Shown: piece by piece, positions 8,962 through 17,031 of the stretch
Layout: every line of letters starts with the position of its first letter
Numbering within the stretch: position 1 is the stretch's first letter
Assembly (NCBI RefSeq): GCF_963678635.1
Contig: NC_087065.1
Span: 39,683,430-39,743,429 of the forward strand
Reading direction: 5' to 3'
Origin: Symsagittifera roscoffensis
Taxonomy: Eukaryota > Xenacoelomorpha > Acoela > Convolutidae
Length of the DNA: 60,000 nt
Translations under genes and position numbers: made by a program
Notes under the pieces: model-generated
What the model was told of the DNA's origin: nothing
The model's database searches: none
Seen by the model: only the letters and a program-made list of their open reading frames with translations

Positions 8962-10026
8962 GCAATTCCTTAGTTGTAGCCGCTCGTGCAACTCTTTCAG
9001 TCGTGACGAGCTACCACTCACCTGACTACTACCCGGGGTCGAACTTGGCGTATGTCCAGGCAGCGCGACGTCCATCAACGGGCGTATTACTTGTGTCTCT
9101 AGACCACGCAGGGAGGACGCTGATTCAGACGGTATCCACACCTCCAACCCTTCGTTCATATGTTCTTGAGCAGCGCGATCGAGGTTGAATCGTCCCTTCG
9201 ACCTAGGAGCTTTATCCACCTCCATACGTGACTCTGGTCTTGAGCCGGTCACCACCCGCTCTTTGGGCCTAGCCCCTTTCTGCATGTCGAGCTCGCGTTG
9301 TCGCTGCTGGATCCTTTCAAGCTCCGACTTCAGCTGCTCGCAATTCGCGGCATTCTCTCGCACCCTTTCTGCCCGTAGCTGTTCAGCTCTCATCATGCCC
9401 AGTTCCCTCCGCGCTTGATCCCTCTCAACTTTTGCCTGATCTCTCTCGAGCACCACTTGATCCCGGTCGAGGTTCGCCTTGTTCCTCTCCCGCTGAGTCC
9501 TCTCAAGCTCTCTCTTCATGATACTGACGTCCGGATACGCTTCCCCCGTCTGCTGTGCTCGAGACATCAATGGTGTCTTGCTCGTGCTCTGGCCCGTGGA
9601 TCTGACTGATGGTCTGACCGGCAGTGGGAATTCCCCTGCACCATACTCAGTATTATTACTCAAGCCAGGGTTCCTTGCCAAATCGAACCCCCTTATTGCT
9701 CCATCCACGTTCCAAGACAGCCACCTGGTTTGCTCTTGATTAGATATTCCATCGGTGGTGTAGCCCACCATCAAAACTGCTTCTGTCGCAGACTCCCGGC
9801 ACTCGCCCTCATCCTCCAACTGGAGGATGGCATTCAACATCTTTGCCATTCTCTCATCCACTTGAGTATAATCCAGGTCCCTTAGACGTCTGTACAATTC
9901 GTCAAGTGTGGGTTTTTCAAAGCCGATGGCATGGATTTCCAGAATCGATCTGCCATTTCCGTAATTTCCAAGTGATCTTGAGTATGAGCAACTAGAGTTT
10001 GACCTGAGCAACTTGAGTATTAGCAA
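8959..10026 (-). CDS. Accessory ORF: coiled-coil protein (355 aa frame)
   Basis: The frame opens at a non-ATG codon (TTG). The first in-frame ATG is near residue 60, so the true start or a splice entry is unknown. A short N-terminal part (KPTLDELYRRLRDLDY) precedes a long coiled coil at about residues 165-250. That coil has repeating ERDQ units (VVLERDQAKVERDQARREL) and a Gln/Arg-rich tail. No enzyme domain is recognised. It is in the same frame as the following SGNH ORF, from which it is separated by a TAG, 55 open codons and a TGA. It may be an assembly or RNA-binding factor, but this is a guess from its coiled coil only. Confidence 0.6.
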   Translation of the reverse strand: MLILKLLRSNSSCSYSRSLGNYGNGRSILEIHAIGFEKPTLDELYRRLRDLDYTQVDERMAKMLNAILQLEDEGECRESATEAVLMVGYTTDGISNQEQTRWLSWNVDGAIRGFDLARNPGLSNNTEYGAGEFPLPVRPSVRSTGQSTSKTPLMSRAQQTGEAYPDVSIMKRELERTQRERNKANLDRDQVVLERDQAKVERDQARRELGMMRAEQLRAERVRENAANCEQLKSELERIQQRQRELDMQKGARPKERVVTGSRPESRMEVDKAPRSKGRFNLDRAAQEHMNEGLEVWIPSESASSLRGLETQVIRPLMDVALPGHTPSSTPGSSQVSGSSSRLKELHERLQLRNC

Positions 10027-10065
10027 CTTGAGTTTACCTGAGCAACTTGATCTTACTTCTTGAGG
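9973..10065. repeat. Short degenerate repeat around AGCAACTTGAGTNT
   Basis: About five imperfect copies of a 15-20 bp motif (GAGCAACTTGAGTAT, TAGCAACTTGAGTTT, ACCTGAGCAACTTGATC) lie in tandem just at the start of the coiled-coil ORF. Function unknown. Confidence 0.7.
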
Positions 10066-10395
10066 TGTCGTTCAACTTGTGTTCTCTTTCTTCAATTGAA
10101 TACAGTTGAGTAGTCAATTTGACTTTACCAAATCAATCTGAAAATAACACCCCATTTTTAGACTAACAGGCTGTGTTCCTACCCTAAAAACCCCCCTTCA
10201 CTACTATATTTAAAACCCTTTCCTTTCCGTCCTACTAAAATAGTTCAATTGGAAATCTTCTAAAAACATGCAGATTCCTTTTTATGTTTTAGCACCATCA
10301 ATCATTTAAAATGTTAATTGTCATGCCAATCACCTCTAAAATTCTTTACCTGTTTTGTACCCCCACACCCAACTCGAGACCCCCGCGTACCCGAC
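10027..10395 (-). other. Spacer between pol and the accessory ORFs
   Basis: No ORF is convincing. On the coding strand a purine/G run (GAAGGGGGG, near 10191-10199) lies beside a TATA-like TTTAAATATAG (near 10200-10214). These could be a second polypurine tract or an internal promoter for the downstream ORFs, but composition alone does not prove either. Confidence 0.35.
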
Positions 10396-11958
10396 TCAGG
10401 CGATGCTCAAGTAGTATCTCTTGTGAAGATGCACCATTATCTCAGTTTCTGCGAAGACCACGTGTAGGATAGCGTACAATTCCCTTGGGCTCAATTTCCC
10501 CCTGTTTGGGTCATACACCGGCATTGAGACCACCGTTATCCCCCTCTCAATCATGAAGTCTCGTATTCTTGTTAGTGCCAACATCACGTGTTCAGGATCG
10601 ATCGTGTTCCTGTCATTGACCCTCGTCACTAGGAAGCATAGGTATTTGCCCGGGACTTGTGCTACTGATGGTGGAAGCGCGGCAATTCCTCCCAGTCCCG
10701 GTCTCTGTCTAAATAGAAACTCCACGTTCTGGTACTCCCTCTTGAAGTCAGCTTCCAGTCTTGATCTGAAACTCATGTCCGCCGTGATACAGATTGCGCT
10801 AGTCCTGTCTGACAGAATGAAGTCACTCTCCGTTATCAGGATATTTTCTGAGTATTCGTTTGGTATTTCAAACTTCGTTTTGAAATTCCGTCCTATGGTA
10901 GGCTCGGCCTCCTCCCCTTCCAGTTCCAGTCCGCACTTTTCTCTCACTTCTCTGAGTTTTTTTATCATCAAATTTTCGGTGTGGGTAAGTCCTACCCCCA
11001 CTCCCCGGACAAAAATATTTATCGACGTCCCCGTCGATGATGCTGGGTCTGAATTATCCGGCGGAATGTCGAGCGGGCTGTCCGTTGCCGTCCAACCGAA
11101 AAGAGGATCCTCCGTTTTCGTGTACTTCCCCGCTGATATATCAACTTGCTGTATGCTCTGTCCTTCCTCGCTTCCGTTCTTGACGTCGCGCATCCATTCT
11201 AATATCCTCAGGTTCGTATTCTCCCTCCTCTCTATCTCGCTCAGTTCTAAATCCGTCTCCCGCTCCGGCGTCGAGTAGTCTTCCTGTGGGTAGTGTTCAT
11301 TATCATCGATGATCTGCCATTCACCATCTGCCGCCAGCTCGCCCACACTTATTAGTTCTTTGCTGAGGTCATCCGGCTGTATCTTGTCGATCAGGAAATC
11401 GTCCCCGTACCTGTTGTACCTCATGCCTGTGCGTTTGCGATTGCCACTCCTTGTCCCCGCTGGTATTGACAAGTCTGGTTCTGTCCACTTCGGCACCTCA
11501 CCTTGCTCTGGATCGTTCCAATCTTCTTCCACAAAAGATTCCGCTTCAGAGTCCGCGTCTATTTTTTCATTGCCATCCAAACTCAAGTTCTCATTGCCAT
11601 CATTTTTATCTCTGGTGCCTTTCTCTTTCACTTCACATGCTAGTTCCACCAGTAGGTACTCTAGTCCTTCCATGTCTTTTGGTATACACCAGTCCTTTGG
11701 GGATGGTACATGAGGCTTCAGGTTCTCATAATGTGCTGCTCGCCCAGTACTCAAGCGGTAGAACCGTCCTTGTTGATGTACTTCATTTATCATGAATGGT
11801 CCTCTCCATTTCTTGAGTAGTTTCTTCGTCCCTTTGCGCGGTATCACATTCTGGAAAACCCACACATACTGGCCCACTTGATATGGCTTCGCCTGTAATA
11901 TTTTTTCATCATATTTCTTGCGCTGTCTCATTTGTGTTGCGCAGTGTTCCTCCTGCAC
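10396..11958 (-). CDS. Integrase C-terminal domain fused to an acidic linker and a macro domain (520 aa)
   Basis: Residues 1-100 continue integrase: QRKKYDEK, then KKWRGPFMINEV and RAAHYENLKPH, a GPY/F-type chromatin-binding end. An acidic Asp/Glu-rich linker covers about 110-360. The last 140 residues resemble the TARG1/OARD1-type macro domain family (ADP-ribose binding or hydrolysis): the stretches GGIAALPP, KYLCFLVTR, ERGITVVSMP and LHVVFAETEIMVHLH fall in the family order and spacing. The Gly-rich loop that follows SMP in active family members reads VYDPNRGKL here, so catalysis is uncertain. The listed start is GTG. The frame is open further upstream, so entry is from the integrase frame (-1). 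I saw no canonical slippery heptamer there and a copy-specific indel is possible. Confidence 0.78.
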   Translation of the reverse strand: MQEEHCATQMRQRKKYDEKILQAKPYQVGQYVWVFQNVIPRKGTKKLLKKWRGPFMINEVHQQGRFYRLSTGRAAHYENLKPHVPSPKDWCIPKDMEGLEYLLVELACEVKEKGTRDKNDGNENLSLDGNEKIDADSEAESFVEEDWNDPEQGEVPKWTEPDLSIPAGTRSGNRKRTGMRYNRYGDDFLIDKIQPDDLSKELISVGELAADGEWQIIDDNEHYPQEDYSTPERETDLELSEIERRENTNLRILEWMRDVKNGSEEGQSIQQVDISAGKYTKTEDPLFGWTATDSPLDIPPDNSDPASSTGTSINIFVRGVGVGLTHTENLMIKKLREVREKCGLELEGEEAEPTIGRNFKTKFEIPNEYSENILITESDFILSDRTSAICITADMSFRSRLEADFKREYQNVEFLFRQRPGLGGIAALPPSVAQVPGKYLCFLVTRVNDRNTIDPEHVMLALTRIRDFMIERGITVVSMPVYDPNRGKLSPRELYAILHVVFAETEIMVHLHKRYYLSIA

Positions 11959-13877
11959 AGCTCGTTTATTTCCTGCTGTCTCCTGATCGCCTCTTTCACG
12001 TAAGCTTGAGGCGACGTCCTCTTCCCTTCATACTCTGGGTAAAAGAACGTCAGAGGCATCGCTCTCTCTTTGCCTGTCAACATCATGAATGGACTGATTC
12101 CCGTCGTCGAGTGTTGAGTACTGTTGTATGCCCCTACGACTTGAGGCAGATACTTATCCCAGTCCGTCATGTATCTAGAGCAGTATACCCTCAGCATGTT
12201 CACCAACGTTCTATTCTGTCTTTCTACCAGCCCGTTGGTCTGAGGATGGTAAGTCGTCGAGTGTGCTTGAGCTATGTGTGACTTCTTCATTAATTCCTTA
12301 GTCAAGTCCCCCACAAAGGCTTTGCCGTTGTCTGACTGAAAAGTCATTGGAAAACCATACCTTGATATCCAATGGGTTATCAAGTGGTCACAAGTCTCCT
12401 CTGCTGAAGCTGTTTGACACGGCACCGCCTCTGCTAGCTTTGTGAAGTGATCAATTATAACCAGTATCTGGTTGTACCCTGACTCCGTCATACAGATCTT
12501 CTGATGGTCTATCTGCACCACTTCATTAAATTCCGAGCTTTCCACCGACTTGAGTGGAAATTTCATCTTCCTTGGGTCTTTCACTTGCAAACATGCCAGG
12601 CATGCATTCACCCACCTCTCACAGGCTTTCCTCAATCCTGGCCAATCGAACCTGCGAAGTATTTTTTGTTGCACTTTGTCTATCCCCTGGTGCCCCATTT
12701 GATTATGTGATCTGAACAGCACCTCTGTCTGATATAATTGTGGTAGTATGATGAGGTTGTGCTTGTGTAGTATCTTGTCTTCTTCTTTTCTCTTGCATGC
12801 TACAACCCCATCAGCCGTGTGATAGAGTAACTCTTTCCTCTCTTTGTAGAACTGGCTCAGGATCTTGTAGCTGTCTTCTTCAAGTTCCCCTTTCTCCTTG
12901 GACCCCGTTCGGATCCATTTGGAGAGATTGCTTGTCATCTTGTCATTCTTCTGGGCTCTTATCAGGACCGACAGCCTATATCTCGCTTTGACATGTTCCT
13001 TCAGCGCCATGATCTGCCCATTCATCTCCCCAGGGTTGTGGACGTCGTCATTCAGCTTCACGCATACTATCCTCCTTACCACCTTCATGTCGTCTTCCGG
13101 CACCAGATTTGTTCTCACATTTGAATTGCATGATAGCTCCCTGAATGGCTTCCTCGAAACTGCAATCCTTTCAAGTTCTTCACCACCTCGTATCTCCTGC
13201 ACGTCCAAGTTGAAGGTTCCTGAGGACAGATCTGTTTGTAGCTCCCTGTCGTGGTGTCTAATCTTTTCTTCCGCCAATATCATGCAGAGACTATCTTGAT
13301 TGTCACTGCTCGCTTCCGAGTCCTCATCCCACATTTCACACTCCCCGGACAAATTTTCTCCTTCAGTGTTTTCTTCTTCTGTGTTTTCTTCTTCTGTGGA
13401 CGTGGACCGCTCCCCGGACTCTTGACCTGGTCCCAGGTTTTCAGCTTCTGCCTTGAAATCCACTCTCTTTCTCCTGACTCTAGTCTGTTCAAGTAATTCA
13501 GCTGGGATCTTTTCAACCAGTGACTGCACCACTTCCTTCCCATCAAGGTTAGTCACCTTCGAGGTATTTCTATCACTGGCTGTCTCGCTCTTTCGCAGTA
13601 TTGTGACCTCAGGTTCCTCTTTACAGTTTTCTTGAATCACGGGCTTATCATCTGCTAGTCTCTCGAGTAACCCCTTTAAGTCTTCGTCTATTTGTGCTTC
13701 CCCCGTCTCTACCTGGTTGAGATCGTAGCCTTTTGCTTTGAGCGTCTCCCTCACGATCTTTGACTTGAGCATTACTCCTATCGGTATCCCTCGGTTCTTT
13801 CTCAAGATTGTTTTTTTGTAGTTTCCTTTGGTAACTCGGGGTGATCTTCTATTGGTTTGCCTAATTTGTCCAACCAT
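11928..13877 (-). CDS. Integrase ORF: linker, zinc-binding HHCC and DDE core (649 aa)
   Basis: The first 350 or so residues are an acidic linker with no recognised domain. The zinc-binding module then follows (RSHNQMGHQGIDKVQQKI ... CERWVNACLAC). The catalytic core has the expected D, D and E in VVQIDHQK, QSDNGKAF and GLVERQNR, plus THWISRYGFP and the TTYHPQTNG signature of Ty3/gypsy integrases. The core inserts cDNA into the genome. The ORF begins with an ATG at 13877 that overlaps RT-RNase H in the -1 frame. Its end overlaps the next ORF, which encodes the rest of the integrase C-terminus, so the domain is split by a frame change in this copy. Confidence 0.93.
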   Translation of the reverse strand: MVGQIRQTNRRSPRVTKGNYKKTILRKNRGIPIGVMLKSKIVRETLKAKGYDLNQVETGEAQIDEDLKGLLERLADDKPVIQENCKEEPEVTILRKSETASDRNTSKVTNLDGKEVVQSLVEKIPAELLEQTRVRRKRVDFKAEAENLGPGQESGERSTSTEEENTEEENTEGENLSGECEMWDEDSEASSDNQDSLCMILAEEKIRHHDRELQTDLSSGTFNLDVQEIRGGEELERIAVSRKPFRELSCNSNVRTNLVPEDDMKVVRRIVCVKLNDDVHNPGEMNGQIMALKEHVKARYRLSVLIRAQKNDKMTSNLSKWIRTGSKEKGELEEDSYKILSQFYKERKELLYHTADGVVACKRKEEDKILHKHNLIILPQLYQTEVLFRSHNQMGHQGIDKVQQKILRRFDWPGLRKACERWVNACLACLQVKDPRKMKFPLKSVESSEFNEVVQIDHQKICMTESGYNQILVIIDHFTKLAEAVPCQTASAEETCDHLITHWISRYGFPMTFQSDNGKAFVGDLTKELMKKSHIAQAHSTTYHPQTNGLVERQNRTLVNMLRVYCSRYMTDWDKYLPQVVGAYNSTQHSTTGISPFMMLTGKERAMPLTFFYPEYEGKRTSPQAYVKEAIRRQQEINELCRRNTAQHK

Positions 13878-16687
13878 CCCGTGAGAGGAAGACTGTCATA
13901 CGTTTCCTTGTTCATGAAGGAGAAGCCATCTTTGATCTCAAGTCTATCTGCCTCCCTCTGTTCTTGTCTCTCGTAGAACTCCGTCTTCTTGCTCAAGCTG
14001 TCAGCATTTTGATGTTTGTCTCGTGTTCTGGGCTCAATTATCATATTGTATCCGTCCAGGCGAACTATCCACCTCCCAATGTAACTTTGGTCCATTGAGT
14101 ACGTCTTCAGCCAGCTTAGTGCCCGGTTGTCGACTCGCAACTTGAATGGCTCACTGCCTAGGTATGCCCTATATTTCTCGACAAAGGTAACCACCGCTAA
14201 CATCTCTGCTTTCGGTGCTCCGTACTTCATTTCCGTGTCACTTAGGACTTTGCTCCCGTACGCTATTGGTCTCAAGACTGTTTTCCCGTTCCACTCTTGT
14301 TCTTGGTGGAGAATTCCAGATATCGCTACTACCGACGCGTCCGTATCCAGTACGTACATCCCCTTCTCTGTTGGCATCCCTAGTACTGGTGCCTCGCACA
14401 ACTCTTTCTTTATTCTCTGGAATGACTCTTCTGCTGCGTTATTCCACGTGAACTTCTTGCCCTTGTGCCTCATTAACTGTTGCATCGGATAAACCTTGTC
14501 CGCATAGCCTTTGACGAATTCCCTATAGTAATTTGCAAAACCCAGAAAGCTCATCAATTGGTGTTCCGTTTTCGGCGATTTCCAAGTTAGAACTGCCTCT
14601 ACTGCGTCTGGATCTGGTCTGATGCCGTGTTTGTCCACCATCCTCCCCAAGTATTTTATCGAGTCCTTGAGTATCTCACACTTTGATGGTTTGCACTTCA
14701 GCCCCGACCTCTTCATACACGCAAGTACTTCGTCAAGTCTTTCAATGTGGTCCTCTAGTGTGGGTGTCGCTATTACCACGTCATCCACATAGCACATTAC
14801 CAGATTGCCATACTTCTTCGTCACGCCTATCAGCGCGTGTGCCATCAACCGCTGAAACGTGGCTGTTGCGTTGCAAAGTCCAAACGGCATCCGTTTCCAT
14901 GGAAACAGACCCAACTCGCAGGCGAACCCTGTCTTGTCCCTGTCCTGCTTCCTTAGTGGTACCTGCCAAAAGGCCGAGCCTAAATCAAGAGTCGTAAAAA
15001 ATTTTGCATCACCCAACTTCGAGAGGCTCTCATCAATCCTAGGTATGGGATAGGCATCCTTCACCGTGACGGAGTTCAGGTATCGAAAGTCACAACAAAA
15101 CCTCAACTGGTCGCCTTTCTTTTTGGCCATCACTACTCCACACGCCCACGGTGACTTGGATGGTTCTATCATGTCATACTCTAGTAACGTCTCGATTTCT
15201 TTTCTACACGCCTCCGATTTGTGTGGGGTCATGCGCCTCGCCCCCTCCCTGTGCGGTACCGCGTTCTCCTCAAGTTCTATTTCATGCTCAACAAAATTAC
15301 AACACCCGATGTCTGCCTTATTTCTTGAAAAAACTTCTTCGTTCCGTTCTAGTACGTCCTTGATGGCTTCGAGCTGTTCGTCCGTGAACTTGCCTCTTAG
15401 GTGTTCAATATCCGGTAGAACCGGTTTATTACCCTGTATTTCGTCTAATGGGGGCCGTTCCGGGAAATTCGAACAGCTCGATAGTCCATCGTCCGTCTCT
15501 GACTTAAGTGACTTCACAAGACCTGATGAATCTTTTATTTTATTCAATCGTCTCAAGATACAAGTTTTGTCCTTATGATTGGGACAATCAACAACTTCAT
15601 TTTGTTTATGGTTTTCAGTCATTTCATATCGAGTTTTAACAGGTAAAGCATATCCCAGTTTCCGATCCCTCTGTATCGTGATTGGCATGTCAAGGGTATT
15701 CAACAAGACACTCACGCAGAGGCCGCTCTTCGTAATCGAGAAGGATCTTCCTAAAACAGCAGCACTTTGACTATTTGGGTTTGGGACTACACATACCTGC
15801 TTGTTGTCACTTCGTTCATTGTAATTTTTCATTCGTAAGCTTACAATCGCCGCCTCGTTCGCCTTTAGCCTCACCCTCCTACTCAAGAATACCGGTGCTT
15901 TGGTTTCATTTGCCATTATTAAATTTACCGATTTGATTGCGTACCTCCTATCCGGGTTCCGTATCCTGAACATTGCGTTGTTTAGATCAATCGCTACATC
16001 AAAGTTCCTGATGAAGTCTCTGCCTAAAATAAATTGGTCAGACTCATCTAGGTTTTCTACCACAAGAAAGCTCATCCACAGGTTACGTTCCCCCAGATTG
16101 AGGGCTATTATCGGCGTTCTGCCCAACACCCGCAGGGCCCCTTTGTTTGCAGCTGACAACCGTATTCTCGAATCTATCAAATCATCTTTGTTGAAGCCCA
16201 TTCGTTCCCAAGTTTCGATTGGTATGACACTCAAGACTGCTCCCGTATCAAGTAACCCACGTAACTGAGTCTTTTTGCCACTTATGTCTAGCACGTGTCC
16301 TGTCACATCTGCCTCTGTCCCGATGTGCATCGCATCTTCTTCAAGCATGGCGCAGTGTCCGATCGATCTCACTTTCAATTCTTCTTTTCCCACGTAGATT
16401 TGCCCAATTAGGTCTTCATCACATGTTATCATTGTTTTGGTATAGATGTTGATTCCATCTATGTTTAGCATCACTTCATGTGGACCATAAGCTTCTGTGT
16501 ACCTGCTATCAACACGTACCGACTTGCTACCCCCTCTCATGAGTAGTGCTCTCAACGCTCTAGAAGTCGTTTGTGGGCTTATACAACTCAAGTAATCTGC
16601 GTACACATCAATGTGCATTATTGTCTGGTCACTTGGTTCGCTTAAGTTTCTCTTTACTTCGTGGCCGCCCACAGTGATTATTGACAT
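13802..16687 (-). CDS. pol: Pol: aspartic protease, reverse transcriptase, RNase H (961 aa)
   Basis: Protease: DTGA at residues 147-150 and ILGRDF near 220-225. Reverse transcriptase of the gypsy type: FRYLNSVTVKDAYPIPRI near 534-551, LDLGSAFWQVPL near 568-578, the PFGLCNATATFQRLM block near 601-615, and the catalytic YVDD at 633-636. RNase H: DTDAS at 781-785, then KAEMLAVV, RVDNRALSWLK and a terminal H...NADSLS motif. All catalytic motifs are present and the frame is uninterrupted. It converts genomic RNA to cDNA. It overlaps the preceding ORF by 10 nt and the integrase ORF by 76 nt, each in the -1 frame and each with an A-rich slippery heptamer, so it is probably expressed as part of a frameshifted polyprotein rather than from its own ATG (16687). 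Confidence 0.96.
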   Translation of the reverse strand: MSIITVGGHEVKRNLSEPSDQTIMHIDVYADYLSCISPQTTSRALRALLMRGGSKSVRVDSRYTEAYGPHEVMLNIDGINIYTKTMITCDEDLIGQIYVGKEELKVRSIGHCAMLEEDAMHIGTEADVTGHVLDISGKKTQLRGLLDTGAVLSVIPIETWERMGFNKDDLIDSRIRLSAANKGALRVLGRTPIIALNLGERNLWMSFLVVENLDESDQFILGRDFIRNFDVAIDLNNAMFRIRNPDRRYAIKSVNLIMANETKAPVFLSRRVRLKANEAAIVSLRMKNYNERSDNKQVCVVPNPNSQSAAVLGRSFSITKSGLCVSVLLNTLDMPITIQRDRKLGYALPVKTRYEMTENHKQNEVVDCPNHKDKTCILRRLNKIKDSSGLVKSLKSETDDGLSSCSNFPERPPLDEIQGNKPVLPDIEHLRGKFTDEQLEAIKDVLERNEEVFSRNKADIGCCNFVEHEIELEENAVPHREGARRMTPHKSEACRKEIETLLEYDMIEPSKSPWACGVVMAKKKGDQLRFCCDFRYLNSVTVKDAYPIPRIDESLSKLGDAKFFTTLDLGSAFWQVPLRKQDRDKTGFACELGLFPWKRMPFGLCNATATFQRLMAHALIGVTKKYGNLVMCYVDDVVIATPTLEDHIERLDEVLACMKRSGLKCKPSKCEILKDSIKYLGRMVDKHGIRPDPDAVEAVLTWKSPKTEHQLMSFLGFANYYREFVKGYADKVYPMQQLMRHKGKKFTWNNAAEESFQRIKKELCEAPVLGMPTEKGMYVLDTDASVVAISGILHQEQEWNGKTVLRPIAYGSKVLSDTEMKYGAPKAEMLAVVTFVEKYRAYLGSEPFKLRVDNRALSWLKTYSMDQSYIGRWIVRLDGYNMIIEPRTRDKHQNADSLSKKTEFYERQEQREADRLEIKDGFSFMNKETYDSLPLTGWLDKLGKPIEDHPELPKETTKKQS
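13811..13817 (-). promoter_or_regulatory. Candidate -1 ribosomal frameshift site A AAA AAA
   Basis: Three codons before the stop of the PR-RT-RNase H ORF the frame reads ACA AAA AAA CAA TCT TGA. The heptamer A AAA AAA permits a -1 slip that enters the integrase ORF frame exactly (next codons ACA ATC TTG). The run is seven A residues. Confidence 0.62.
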
Positions 16688-17031
16688 TTTCTTGCCCCAA
16701 TCTTTGTTATGCCAAATGGCTTTCCTGTAACCATTTTTACAGTGTTGCAGTTTCCATTTTTTGTCGACCCCTTAGCAGCTTCTGGTATTGTTTGTGCGCA
16801 ACTTAATGTTTCGTTCATTCTCTGTCTTTGGATCTCTTGCTTCAACCGTTGTTCTATTTCTTTCGCTGCCAGATCTTGTTTCACTTTGTTGATGGCCTCC
16901 GCTGCCGCCTTCTCATAATCTATTGCTAGGTCGTTCTTCGCCGTGGCCTCTACTACTACATCCATCTGAATCATCTTTGAACTTCTTCGGTTTCTTGAAG
17001 GTTTTCCTGGATTTGTTGCCTCCTCTGTCAC
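16678..17031 (-). CDS. Small ORF between Gag and Pol (117 aa; Gag C-terminus or NC-like)
   Basis: The ORF overlaps the Gag-like ORF by 119 nt (+1 frame) and the protease-RT ORF by 10 nt (-1 frame). Its centre is a predicted charged helix rich in Ala, Lys and Glu (about residues 38-75, for example EKAAAEAINKVKQ). The end contains only isolated Cys residues, so no standard zinc knuckle is present. It is probably not an independent protein but the C-terminal part of Gag read after a shift. The slippery heptamer at 16762-16756 lies within its last codons. Confidence 0.5.
   Translation of the reverse strand: MTEEATNPGKPSRNRRSSKMIQMDVVVEATAKNDLAIDYEKAAAEAINKVKQDLAAKEIEQRLKQEIQRQRMNETLSCAQTIPEAAKGSTKNGNCNTVKMVTGKPFGITKIGARKCQ
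16756..16762 (-). promoter_or_regulatory. Candidate -1 ribosomal frameshift site A AAA AAT
   Basis: In the frame of the 117-aa ORF the codons read ACA AAA AAT, giving the X XXY YYZ heptamer A AAA AAT. A -1 slip enters the frame of the PR-RT-RNase H ORF, which is open from just upstream of this point. A downstream RNA structure was not computed. Confidence 0.6.

Noticed and set aside
1637-10000. Many plus-strand frames of 60-240 aa across the accessory region (for example 4426-5139, 6451-7176, 10553-11278)
   Set aside because: They are antisense shadows of long minus-strand ORFs, Ser/Leu/Pro-rich, without domains.
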